A stretch of DNA of 64,000 nt, from contig OZ035961.1 in NCBI GenBank assembly GCA_964034945.1, positions 88,244,124 through 88,308,123 of the forward strand, written 5' to 3'. Below, one piece after another: positions 1-11,197 of this stretch. This DNA is from Chrysopilus asiliformis. Its lineage: Eukaryota; Arthropoda; Insecta; Diptera; Rhagionidae. How positions within the stretch are numbered: the first letter of the stretch is position 1; each line of letters begins with the position of its first letter. The notes below the pieces were generated by a model. That model was not told the DNA's origin. It saw only the letters and a program-made list of their open reading frames with translations, and did no database searches. Made by a program: the position numbers and the translations under genes.

Positions 1-64
1 TACACGGGAATTAACATAATGACAAGAAAAAAATGACAAATTTGTCATTCTTGTAAATGTAGCA
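1..64. mobile_element. right end of a palindromic MITE, cut by the window start
   Basis: These 64 bases match 28868-28931, the right terminal part of the complete 384-bp palindromic MITE described there, with one difference near the end (CTTG here, CGTG there). The trinucleotide TTA follows at 65-67, as it does after the complete copy, which fits a 3-bp TTA target duplication. The rest of this copy lies left of the window, inside the CCDC93 intron upstream of 122. Confidence 0.85.
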
Positions 65-121
65 TTAGTCAATAAAGCAATTAAACTTTAGGCAATTAAA
101 CGTAAAACTTTTTTACAACAG

Positions 122-3100
122 GTTGAAAATCGTGCTGAGCGCGCTGAAAAATTAAAAACATTTGCTATCGGTCAATTTCACAACGATTTCCAATTGAAAT
201 CAGATAAGGAAAATTTAGAAAAGACCCGAAATGCGTACGAAAATATCAAAAGGGTTCAAGTGAGTTGAATAATATCTAAATGCGAAAATATTTTTTACAA
301 ACAAATGATTTTTTTTTAGGAAATTTACAGTCCTCGACGACAATATAAACGCAAAGAAGTTGGCAATGAGGACGAAAAGACCAGAGTCCGTATAACTCTA
401 TTAGAATACGGCAATAAAGGCCTTGGCATTGCATCTTCGTCAATTAAAAATCCATCACAAAAGTCGGATGACTCTTCTGGTGATTTAGATGAAGAATTTA
501 TGGAACGCGAGGTGATAATAACTAGCTTAGTTAATTTGTTTTCTTCATGAAATTATATAAAACTTTGCTTTAGTTAAAATCCGGGTTTTCGTCCATTAGT
601 TTCTTATCTTGTCTATTTTATTAACTATAAATTGTTTTTTTTATTACTTTCATCTTACATCGAGATATTTTTTCTTCCCTGCATGAATTTGATATCAATT
701 AGAAGAACCTTTTAATCCCCTCCTCTTTTTTGACACAGTAAAAAATGATTTACTGATTTTTTCGAATTTCCATAATATTAATATTTACAACATGTTTATG
801 CTGATATGATAATTTATAAGTTCTTTGATTCGAGTTACGTTTTACGTTTTTTAATTGTTTTTTGTTGATTTTTTTTTTTATTTTTACTTTGGTTTTTTTT
901 TCTCGACACGACTTTATTTGCAGATTGATGTTGACCAGCTGCTTAAAAATCTTTACGTTGCTAACGAGGTAATCAATATTTTTTTTAAAGAGAAAAACAC
1001 GATTTTTATTTCTCCTTTCAATTTTATGTTTACAATTTGTTTTATTCTTTTTTATACTCTATTATTTTTAACGAAATCTATTTTAATCCTTTTGCTTGAT
1101 TTTAATTTTCTCAATGCTATTGATGTCGTATTTTTTTTAAGAAAATTAACTGAAATTTATGTCTTTTTACTATTCGGCTGTTTATTACTAGCTAACTCAT
1201 AAATCAGAAATACAAATTTGATTTTGACTTTATGATAACTAAAGCGAAAGATTTTAAATTTTATTACTGTGCGGGAACGGATCACGAAATCTGGTGGCTT
1301 TGGTTTTATTTTGTATGAAACCCCACAAACAAAATCCAATTTTAACACGTTCACGACCGAGGCGATTAGACTAGGGGTGGGCATAAACCAGATGATAAAT
1401 TTTAATTATATAAGTTTATTATAGTTCAATATTAGTATAGATATATTAATTATATTTATTGCGCACTTGGTGACGTCAGGGAGTACGTGACGCATATATG
1501 CGTCACTGGTTTATGGCATGGAATTTTCTTATTTAAACCACAAGACGCACATATGCGTCACTATATAAAAAGGTAAAAAATAGGTTTGTTTTGCAATATT
1601 TGTATTTTCACATTTTTTTTCAATATCCCATCAGTACTTGCACATAAAAGTTCATTTATTTCTTCGTCTTGTAAATATTTTTCAGCCATAACTGTACAGA
1701 TGATATTTTTTAAATTTATAATAATCATGTAATATCTGTGGTCACAAGTAATAAGGGCTTAAGTCGAATTTCTTGATTTTTCAGGAGAAGCATTTTAATA
1801 TTTATGAAATTTTAACTGTCGGTGGCAAAATGGTATCAAACCGAATTCAAAATCCTATAACTACAAAATGTTATGAAAAATAAGCGTTTTACGATTGGTT
1901 TAATCTGGTTTATTCAAACTTAATATTTTCAGAGAAATTAAGGATTATTTTACTTTAGCCACTCTGTCAAAACAAGTTTATGTCTTAGAAATGGTTACAA
2001 TCAATGGATAAAGTCAAGTTAAGCCCCTAAAAACCTATACCTCGATTTGAAAAAGAGGCCAAAACCGACTTTAGCCTGCTCGTTTCGGAAAAGTTAAAAA
2101 CGAAGAATGAACTAACTCGACTTAAGCCACTATTCCACGTACAAAAACTATCAAATCAATGCAGCTTCTCACCCATAAGAGTGGATTAAGTCTATACAAA
2201 AATATATGGGACCTGACTTTAGCCGTTCTTCCAAATGCAACTTGGAAATTTTTTGACTTAAGCCGTTTGGTGGGGTGCCTATAACGGTCAAAAATGGTCA
2301 TAGAAACTAACGGGTCAGTGGAATTAAAAGCATTTTGGAAATAGAAGGCAATTCTGTAACAACATTGAAAACGGCTAAAGTCGAGTTAGGCCCTTACAAC
2401 TTGTGACCACAGAATAATAATAAACTTCTCACCTTTTACCTAAATAGAACCACTTATAAATTCCCTTTCAATAACCTTTTGCTTATAATTATTCAATATA
2501 AATTCATTTGCAAAACTAAATATATTTTCAAAATTCTACGTACGACGTACCGTATGGTAAAACTACTCACATAAAATAACAATTCGGGACTTCCCCTAAA
2601 CCAAAAACAAATTTCAAAAGAATCTGTAATTCAATATAGAAATAACAATACACTAAGCAAATATAAGTTTGTGACGCATATATGGGTCGTCGGTTTACAG
2701 TGAAAACCACACGCCGCATATATGTCGAGTTAGTTCATTCTTCGTTTTTAACTTTTCCGAAACGAGCAGGCTAAAGTCGGTTTTGGCCTCTTTTTCAAAT
2801 CGAGGTATAGGTTTTTAGGGGCTTAACTTGACTTTATCCATTGATTGTAACCATTTCTAAGACATAAACTTGTTTTGACAGAGTGGCTAAAGTAAAATAA
2901 TCCTTAATTTCTCTGAAAATATTAAGTTTGAATAAACCAGATTAAACCAATCGTAAAACGCTTATTTTTCATAACATTTTGTAGTTATAGGATTTTGAAT
3001 TCGGTTTGATACCATTTTGCCACCGACAGTTAAAATTTCATAAATATTAAAATGCTTCTCCTGAAAAATCAAGAAATTCGACTTAAGCCCTTATTACTTG

Positions 3101-6060
3101 TGACCACAGATATTACATGATTATTATAAATTTAAAAAATATCATCTGTACAGTTATGGCTGCAAAATATTTACAAGACGAAGAAATAAATGAACTTTTA
3201 TGTGCAAGTACTGATGGGATATTGAAAAAAAATGTGAAAATACAAATATTGCAAAACAAACCTATTTTTTACCTTTTTATATAGTGACGCATATGTGCGT
3301 CTTGTGGTTTAAATAAGAAAATTCCATGCCATAAACCAGTGACGCATATATGCGTCACGTACTCCCTGACGTCACCAAGTGCGCAATAAATATAATTAAT
3401 ATATCTATACTAATATTGAACTATAATAAACTTATATAATTAAAATTTATCATCTGGTTTATGCCCACCCCTAGTCTAATCGCCTCGGTCGTGAACGTGT
3501 TAATAAGGACTTTTACAGACTATTTCCCGAATACGTCATGCCAATTTTCACTTTGTTTGTCCGCCTCCTCTTGCCCTGCCTTTTTTGCGGAATAAATATG
3601 TGACATTTTATGGTAGGATTGTCGCGCGGCTATTTTTCTAAGATTATTAAAATAATCTTAGTTCGTTAATTCTGTAGTCAATAAACCATTATTTTTGTTC
3701 ATTTATTTAAACATTCATTCAATTTTGTAGTAAATAAATTTAATACTGAAATTGTATAAAAAGTAAATTGTAATTTATCAATAATAATTTTGCAGCGTTT
3801 TTTCCCAGCAGACGATTCCTCATTGGTTCATAAATCAGTATTGCGATACTAAAAAGTTGTTCGCTCGAAACGCTGACCGCAGGAGCTTAACGGAATCGCT
3901 GAACTATTGAGAAATCTTAGAATCAAGATTAGGTTTGATTTTCTATCACTCAATGATGGATATTCGTTTCTGTATCAAATAGTTTTTTATAAGATTTCGT
4001 ATGGCAACGTTTCGCGTCTGTGGAGGTAATTCTATTCATCTTCAGTTGAATAATCAAGTACTATAGCAAGATTTGTTTGTAAATCAACCATATGATAAAA
4101 AAAATGTTGACATCTGCAGATATGGATGTCCACAGCAACCCTTTTTTACAGAAAGCATTTAACAAATTTAGAATATTTGTTAGAAACAATCGCGCTTTCC
4201 TAAATTTTTTTGAATCTACAAAAGAGTTGTGAAGAATAAAAATGGTTTTAATTGGCAATTCTAATTTCATTTTTAAAACTGATTTTTGTTTATTTTTATA
4301 TATATTTTTTGTTATTCTTTAAACCGACAATTTTGTCACTTTAGTAGAAAATCGTAGTAAAAAAAAGTTTGATTTATTTTTATTAAATATTTCTCTTTTT
4401 CCCGTTTTCATGAAACATTTCTCTTGGCGAATTTTAATCTTGCCCACTGTAGTTTTACGAATTTTTATTAAATAACTTTTTACATTTTGCAAATGTTTAG
4501 CAATATATGAAAAAAGTTTATCTGAATTTTAGTAAGTTTCCAACATTTTTCTACTTTTATTAAAACAATATACCCTTTTAGAAAACAATTATAGAATTTT
4601 ATAACTGAATTTTTTCCCGCAGTTAGAATTATATACTTTTCATAACTTGAAACTTTTAAAATTTAACCCTGTAGTAAAAAGGCATACTTTAAAGGTTAAT
4701 TATTATTCAGCTGTTTGTACGTATGCTTCTTTTCGATAAACCAAAATCCATTAAATAAAATTTCCTGAATGACTTTTTCTTATGAAAATTAAAACGAAAG
4801 GATGACACGGCAATGCAAATGGTTTTGGGAGAGAAGGAGAAATTGGCGCTTCAAAAGCACTACGAGGATTTGAAAACCGAAATGGAAATCGACACGAAAC
4901 AACTGTCGGAGCAGAGCAAGTTGAAAGCATTGCAAGTGACAAAGACGGCACTTGAGAAGAAATTGCAGAGGGTGAAGACGGAAAATCAAGAATTCGAAGA
5001 TGAATTGAAAAAAATTAAAGCGAAAATTGAGGAACAGAAGAAAGTCGAAGAATCTATTAAGGAGGAAATGAAAGAATTTGAAAAACGCGAAGCGAAAGCT
5101 GATAAAAAGTTAATCAATTTACGTTCATACATTTTGCTGTAGTTTTTATAAAAAAAAATTTTAATTTCTAGAGTTTTGGATAAGATCCAAAATTTGGTGA
5201 TGAAAAACGAGGAATTGAAGCAAGAAGAGTTACGTTATAAGGAACAATGTCGGCAGGAACTGGCCAGATTGCAAAAGGAAATCAAGTAAAAAATAGATTT
5301 AGAAAAAATACACGGTTTTCTATAAAAAAAAAATGAACTAATTTTTAGAGACGCAGAAGAACGATCTCCAGATAATGGGATTGTTGAAAGTAAGGAAGTT
5401 TTGCAACAAGAAAAGGAAAAACTTCAGTCATTACGACTCCAACTCGCAAAGAAAAATCGACAAATCGTCGCAATTCAAAGGCAATTAGATAACATTCCCG
5501 ACAGAACAGAATTGGCTCAATATCAAAGGCGGTTCCTAGAGCTTTACAATCAAGGTGAATTTGAAGTACAAAATACAGTGAGACATGTATAAGCCGGAGT
5601 CCCACATGATCGGGCTTAGGCAGGTTCCACTGTATATCAATTATGTGATAGGGCGATACAAAAGTATAGTGTAAAATTTCTATTTTTAGTGAGCGCCAAA
5701 CATCGTGAAACAAAACAATTCTACACGCTTTACAACACTTTGGATGACACCAAGTTGTATCTCGAGAAGGAACTTTCGCTACTCAACTCAATCTACGAGA
5801 ATTACAACGAAGGCATGACGAATCCCCATTCCCGTGAGGAATTCATCAAACAATTCGAAGCAATCGTTGATGGTGTGAAGCAGACCAAAATCAAAGTTCG
5901 AAATAAATGCGAAGATCAAAAAGCAAAACGTGATGGTCTTAATGCCCAGTTAATGTGTCTCATTGAACAACAACGAAGGTATGCAGCGGCTGTTAAACAG
6001 TTAACTAAGGAATGCCAAAGAAATGAAGCACTTCATGTTCACTTGAAATCGATCCAGTAG
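122..6060 (+). CDS. CCDC93: CCDC93, 3' part (CCC/Commander complex coiled-coil subunit)
   Basis: CCDC93 pairs with CCDC22 and COMMD proteins in the CCC part of the Commander complex, which recycles endosomal cargo. Exons read: 122-259, 320-511, 924-968, 4801-5108, 5172-5285, 5349-5554 and 5690-6060. All junctions are GT-AG and keep frame; the 45-bp exon 924-968 is the least certain. The segment with RVRITLLEYG matches the family's central region. It is followed by long charged coiled coil. The C-terminal exon (RETKQFYTLYNTLDD, LEKELSLLNSIYENYNEGM) is diagnostic. The stop is TAG at 6058-6060. The upstream exons lie outside the window. Intron 969-4800 is large because it hosts a 2.15-kb palindromic transposon. 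The gene converges with UTP18. About 457 residues are visible of roughly 630 in the human protein. Identification rests on recalled family sequence. Confidence 0.92.
1346..3499. mobile_element. piggyBac-like non-autonomous element, giant palindrome flanked by TTAA
   Basis: The element runs between TTAA at 1342-1345 and TTAA at 3500-3503. Its left arm 1346-2121 is the reverse complement of its right arm 2724-3499: every pair I checked sums to 4845, so the 776-bp arms are collinear with no net indel and only rare mismatches (one near 1684). The ends begin CACGTTCACGACCGAGGCG. The 602-bp centre has no long reading frame. Palindromic motifs such as TGACGCATATATGCGTCA recur inside both arms and once, degenerate, in the centre (about 2673). 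TTAA duplication is the hallmark of piggyBac-superfamily insertion. The missing transposase suggests a foldback-type derivative mobilised in trans. It sits in the sense intron of CCDC93, so the pre-mRNA would fold into a very long hairpin. Confidence 0.85.
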
Positions 6061-7055
6061 AAATGAATTTTAAATTCCAGAACTATATAATGTTAACGTA
6101 TACTTATATAATGTAGCCATAAATGAAATTAGGAAAAATTTAACTGTGAAATTAAACAGTAAAAATATGAAATTCGAAACACTGAGACGGTACTTAGTTT
6201 ATTCTTTAGACAATTTATTAATTTTTATTTGGCTCGAATATTAGTTGGCGCTCAGCAAACAATGATTTACACGGGGATTTTTTCTCCGCCATCCTGTCCT
6301 TAAACACGATAACTCCGAATTGATATAGACTTGAAATTTTCCATAGTTTGAAAAAAGTCTTAGTTCTAGAACGGGAAAAATCGCACCAATCCTATCTTGC
6401 TTAAATTAGATCACAGATTACTTAAAATGATTAAAAGAAAATTTACCATCACTGCAAAAAGGTTTTGCGGAGGGTACAACTGATGTGAGCAGCACATGAC
6501 TTTCTTATACAAAATATACGTTCTTCTGATATTTATAATATAACTAATAAAATAAAATATCAATTCAACGAATATTAGTTAAAATAAAAACACCAATGGT
6601 TTTTTTTCAATCTCTGAAGTATCTTGATAATAAGAAAAGATATCGATTTACGATTAGAGGCTATACATCTTGCTTTGACTATTTTTTCAAAATTCTTTAA
6701 TCAAAAAACCGTCAGTTTTCGAGAAAATCGCATTTGAAATAATGGTATATTTCTGACACCGTTTGAGATACAGATAAATCTATAACACGGTACTTTTACA
6801 ACTCGATCGGAAAAATGCTAAAAACGCGATTTTCGGCACAACGTTTTATAAATTATTTTTTTCATGTAAACGCAAACATCCTACAATGCGAAATTTTCGC
6901 GATCCTCGCATTACACATTTTATGTACTTTTTTATGGAATTGCAACGAGGCCTCAGACATTAAATTTACACTTCGGTGCCATATTTCTCTCCACTTGAAC
7001 CCTTAAAAAATAAAATTTACGAAAATCTAAAGAAAACCATTTATTTACAGTACAT
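6061..7055. other. convergent intergenic gap, CCDC93 / UTP18 3' sides
   Basis: AT-rich sequence between two facing stop codons. I see no coding exon, RNA gene or structured repeat. A short frame around 6815-7006 has no similarity that I recognise. Confidence 0.6.
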
Positions 7056-8576
7056 CTAGTAATTACTAAAATATTTTAACCTAAATAAAGAAACTTCTTT
7101 CGAAGCATTACCGATGGCCATGTAGCCACTTCCCGGGGAAAATTCAACCACACGAACATTTCCCAAATTCGGTCGTTGGCCTGGAAAATTCGCAAAAACC
7201 GTTCCAGTGGGAAAGTGAACCAATTTTACACCTTCCTTCACACTTTCGGAGCAAATCCCCAACACCTCTGACGAATGATTGAATTTCGTTGAACTTATGG
7301 AAGTCGTTAAATTGTAGATAATCTTCTGTGGCTTCGGATCCTTCGACTGGAAAACCGTCGGATAATCGTAAACGTTGACAACACCTTCATTGCTCCCAGT
7401 AGCTATCATTCGACTATTTGGACTTATGGCGAGTGTTTTCCCAGATATGCAGCCATCGTCATTGAAGATGTGCTCAGTCTTTTGCTGTCGTATGTCGAAA
7501 ATGTTCACATCCGAACCTTGAGAGTGAGCGAAAAGCTTCTTGGAGTCCTGGGAAAATTGCAAAGCAGTACAAGTAGCTTCCTGTCGGAAAGTGTGGAGCA
7601 ATTCGTGTGAATTTACGTCCATCAGATGAACGTCGCCAAATCTCCCACAGACTGCCAGGTATTTTCCGCAGGGCGAAGTCTCGAAGTTGTGGAGTTTCGT
7701 CATGACCTTCGGCAGGAATATTCTCGTTTCGACGCCTTCCATCATGTCGTAGGTGTAGAAATAGTTCTTGTTACTACCGATAATCGATTCAGTGCCCGAG
7801 GGAAGTATCCTCGAACATTTAATGGGAAAGTTCCGGAAGTGGACACTGTGTAGTTTGTCGTTCTTTTGCCCATCGATCGAGTAGATGGAGGCGACACCGG
7901 AGAACCCTGTGACCAGAGCAACTGTGGACATTGGCAAGAACTGAACGCTTGTGATACCTCCTTCGGCGTAAGTCGCGCGGTTCAAATCTTTGAGCCGCTT
8001 GAATTGAATGGAACTTGCTGGTAAACTACCTGTCGAGGTCTTGGCCAAGTGTCCAGCAGTCTGAAGCAATTCGTCGTCTGAATCAACTTCCCGTTTGCGG
8101 TTCAAATCAGCCCATTTTGGCGGTGCCTGCAGACGGTGGAATTTGTTCTCGAGATGTTCCTTGTAGCTCTTGCCCTTGAATGCAGCTAACGAGCCTGTTC
8201 TCTTGTTTTCCTTCAGGACATCGCCCACTTGGTACTCTTCGTCGTCAGAATCGTGCCAAGCAGCTTTCTTTGCCTCTTCTTGCCTGGACTTCTTAGGTTC
8301 GCCTTCTTCATCGGACAAAGCGGAGCCTTCCGCTGCAGTTTTTCTCAAGTTTTTAATGAGCGTCTCCTTGTCGCCAAACACCTCTTTTTCCAAAACTTTA
8401 TCCACTGCGAAGAAAGATTTTGGAAGCCTTCGTTTCTTCTCGTTGCGTTCTTTTTGCTCAGATTCCTTAACTTCCTTGAGATCTTCTTCATGTGTAGCAC
8501 TTTCCTTTTTCAGCTGCTCCAGCAAATCATCACTGTCTTCGCCCTCATAGTCGTCCAAATTGAAATCTTCAATCAT
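7056..8576 (-). CDS. wcd: UTP18 homolog (wicked), U3 snoRNP/SSU processome WD40 protein
   Basis: UTP18 is a nucleolar WD40 subunit of the SSU processome needed for early 18S pre-rRNA cleavage. The Drosophila homolog is called wicked. This is a single-exon frame of 506 codons from ATG at 8576 (MIEDFNLDDYEGEDSDD) to TAG at 7058. The frame extends three codons upstream to a TTG, but the ATG is the natural start. The N-terminal third is acidic and lysine-rich and carries DSDDEEYQVGDVL, a family hallmark. From about residue 195 a beta-propeller follows, with repeated patterns such as HNFETSPCGKYLAVCGRFGDV and ISPNSRMIATGSNEGVVNVY. The protein ends in RLKYFSNY, again typical. Length agrees with insect UTP18. 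The gene is divergent from NDUFAF2 about 1.2 kb away, with two MITEs between. Confidence 0.93.
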   Translation of the reverse strand: MIEDFNLDDYEGEDSDDLLEQLKKESATHEEDLKEVKESEQKERNEKKRRLPKSFFAVDKVLEKEVFGDKETLIKNLRKTAAEGSALSDEEGEPKKSRQEEAKKAAWHDSDDEEYQVGDVLKENKRTGSLAAFKGKSYKEHLENKFHRLQAPPKWADLNRKREVDSDDELLQTAGHLAKTSTGSLPASSIQFKRLKDLNRATYAEGGITSVQFLPMSTVALVTGFSGVASIYSIDGQKNDKLHSVHFRNFPIKCSRILPSGTESIIGSNKNYFYTYDMMEGVETRIFLPKVMTKLHNFETSPCGKYLAVCGRFGDVHLMDVNSHELLHTFRQEATCTALQFSQDSKKLFAHSQGSDVNIFDIRQQKTEHIFNDDGCISGKTLAISPNSRMIATGSNEGVVNVYDYPTVFQSKDPKPQKIIYNLTTSISSTKFNHSSEVLGICSESVKEGVKLVHFPTGTVFANFPGQRPNLGNVRVVEFSPGSGYMAIGNASKEVSLFRLKYFSNY

Positions 8577-8708
8577 TTTAGGCAAAAACTAAAAATTTAT
8601 GAAAATTCACTAAGCGCTAAAACTCGCACATGTCGAACTGTCAAAATAAGGACATGTTACCTTGATCGCTTTTGAGACATCAGTGGAACAGTGAGAGATA
8701 GTAAAGCG

Positions 8709-9125
8709 CATATCAGAATGAAGCAGCATTCGATGCGGCAGCAAAACTGCCTTGGCAGTAAAATTGGTTTTGCTGACTTCCATCACGGAATGGAGCAGCA
8801 CGAATCCGGAGTAAAATCAGTTTGACAGTTCTCATTTGTTTGATTTTCTCGTGAAATTTTGTCAATTTATCTATTCGTTTATAAAATGTCTACAGTAATT
8901 GATGATTTAGATAAAATTAATGAAGGCAGTAGCGTTCTGACGGCGTATAGCGTATATTCGAAGTATATGGAAAATTTACTGCTCGGGCAGCGTCAGTAAA
9001 AATAGAAATAGCGCTAAAAAAGCAGCGAGAATTTTTGCTGCTTTTAGTACGTCATAATTTTGCTCTTAGCCAATGGGAAACTTTTGCTGCCCGCTGCCCC
9101 GAAAGCGCTGCTGCATTCTGATATG
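8709..9125. mobile_element. short inverted-repeat element (MITE-like)
   Basis: The left end CATATCAGAATG-A-AGCAGC (8709-8726) is matched in inverted orientation by GCTGCTGCATTCTGATATG (9107-9125). GCAGCAAAA-type motifs recur inward of both ends. No clear target duplication is visible apart from a possible TA, and no protein is encoded. It lies in the UTP18-NDUFAF2 divergent spacer and may contain or displace part of the shared promoter. Confidence 0.5.
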
Positions 9126-9233
9126 GGCTTAAGGGAAAATAGATCTTTTGAAAAGCGCACACGAGTGAAAATTAAATTATAACAGTTAAAAAATACCCGT
9201 GAATAATTTTCTTCGAATAGTCTCTCTACATAA

Positions 9234-9679
9234 CACCGCGTCTTGATTTGGGATTTTTCATCGGAGAGATTTTTGATTGACCAATCAGAGCTTGAGTTGA
9301 CGGCGATAAAAAATCCCAGAGATAAATTTCAAGAAATCTTGCAATTGCAAAATTTCTTGGAATTTCTCAATTCAATATAGCGGAATCTAAATTCTCCCGA
9401 CAAGTAGTTGCGAAAATAACTAATTTTTACAAACAATACGATACAAAAAGCTTTGGAAGAGAATATATAACATTAAGAGGTTTTTCTTTTCGTCTGTTCT
9501 TCTGTTTCAGCCTTTTCAATTTCACATATTGCATTAATTGCGAGAGCGGCGACTATGTGTTTTCTTTTCATCGCAATTTTGAGTACTAAATTTCAAGAGA
9601 TTTTCGGCCCAGCTGTCAAAAAAATCTCATTGCGGTGAGATATTTCTTGGGATGAAAAATTATTAATCAAGACGCGGTG
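9234..9679. mobile_element. 446-bp MITE flanked by TAA (PIF/Harbinger-like)
   Basis: The ends CACCGCGTCTTGATT (9234-9248) and its inverse AATCAAGACGCGGTG (9665-9679) are perfect, and similarity continues to a shared TTTTTCATC segment. TAA occurs immediately outside both ends (9231-9233 and 9680-9682), as expected of a 3-bp TWA target duplication. No transposase is present. The right end is only about 75 bases from the NDUFAF2 start codon. Confidence 0.75.
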
Positions 9680-9755
9680 TAAGTGTTATTTAACTCAACA
9701 ACAATTCATTTATTTATAACCCATCCATAGAAAAGTTTCGCAAACTTGTTAAATA

Positions 9756-10263
9756 ATGGCAAAGCCTCCGCAACGCGATATTCTGAAGATGATTTTCACA
9801 AACTTCGTGAATTCGCTGAAGCCACGGCAATTTCGTGGCAATTACATTGGTGAGGACTACTTTGGGAACAAGTTTTACGAAATTCCAGCGAATCCTGCGT
9901 CCGGGAAAAGAAAGCCTTCTCGGTGGTTTGAACCGGTAAACAAGGAAGCCTTTGATCAGGAAGTTACTGCAGAGTGGGAAGCGTGGCTCAGGGGACGGAG
10001 GTACACTATCTATTGGCAATTCCGCCTTAAATGTACAGAGAATTACTTTGGTTTTTTTCAGGGATGATCCGCCGACCAAAGAGGAGCTAGTTCGGAATTT
10101 ATCTATCATGGATATGAAAAAACGAAATGCTGCTAAATTGGATCAGAAATACGGAACCGGAAAGGACGCCGATGCATTACCGAAGGAAGAGAAGGGAATG
10201 GGCTCGTTTCCTGCGTATAAAGAATATGAAATCATACCAGGAAAAGATCCCGAGAAAAAATGA
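9756..10263 (+). CDS. NDUFAF2: NDUFAF2, mitochondrial complex I assembly factor (B17.2-like)
   Basis: NDUFAF2 (B17.2L/mimitin) is a matrix chaperone that binds a late complex I intermediate and is paralogous to subunit NDUFA12. Two exons, 9756-10000 and 10062-10263, are joined across a 61-bp GT-AG intron, giving 148 residues. Family features visible: NYIGEDYFGNKFYEIP in the first 45 residues, RWFEPVNKEAFD, then EWEAWLRGRRDDPPTKEEL spanning the splice junction. The start ATG at 9756 opens MAKPPQRDILKMIF, and the lysine-rich tail ends GKDPEKK. The downstream neighbour half pint is convergent. The reading frame continues through the intron to a TGA, so an unspliced form would be truncated. Confidence 0.95.
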
Positions 10264-11197
10264 AATGTTTCTATTATAGTTAAAAATCTAATTGTTTCCT
10301 GTTTAGCAGTGTATTTTATAGAGCTGATTGTAAATAGATTTATTTAAATATATAGTATGTATAAGTTTCTGCAATCACAAAGGACGTCGAACTACCATTT
10401 CTTCAATGGATTAAGGGTTTTCATCTATGATGCGGCAGCCCAAGCCTGGGGTCTAACTTTTAATACGCTTTTTCATCGCAGTTTGTACAAATCTGTCGTA
10501 CCTGTTTCGCTAATCCGACCCTTCTGTCTCTTTTTGCCACAATATTCGTCTAAGGATTTTTCTTTGAAATGCGATGGCATGTTTTGGATTTTGCATGTTC
10601 GACAATCTTGAAAATTGGTTAACTTTCCTATAAAAAGATTTTTTGTGCTTTCCTAGTTTTGCTATTAACCATGCGAAGATATGGCGAGACAGATCTTTCC
10701 TTTGCCATTTTCTAGCCATCTGCTTATAGTAGGGCCTCAGTTACACAAAAGTAGTATGGCATGGTTTTGTTAAATTTAATTAACAAAAAAAAGCGAACAC
10801 ACTCCAGAGTCCAAAATAGAGAAATTGGGCATTCGCCTAGAAACAAATCGATTTAATCAGGAAAACAAAAGACAAAATTTGAATTCTAATAATTTCATTT
10901 ATACCAATTATCATCAAATTTACAATAAATGTATGTACGCATTACAATTTCGCTCAGAAAAAATGAAACGAAACAACTTAAATACACTTGTATACTTTAG
11001 TCATAAATTATAAAAAAAAAAAACAAATGGGGAAAAATATATTTTTTGTTTAAAAGCTTGGCGTCAACGTAGGAGTTTTCCTCAACGTAATTTTTAAGCT
11101 AATATCGTAAAACATTTATTCTCTTTTTTTAGATTTTTCCTTTATAAAAATGGGTGTTTTAAATCTGATTTATCACACATATCGACCTTTGGTAGAT
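10264..11197. other. convergent gap between NDUFAF2 and half pint
   Basis: AT-rich 3' sequence of both genes. No additional exon or repeat structure was recognised. Short open frames at 10357-10611 and 10825-11013 have biased low-complexity translations and no family similarity that I know. Confidence 0.6.

Noticed and set aside
855..1202. 115-codon plus-strand frame in the CCDC93 intron
   Set aside because: It starts at TTG and is a T-rich low-complexity translation (poly-Phe). The true exon inside it, 924-968, uses the same frame only briefly.
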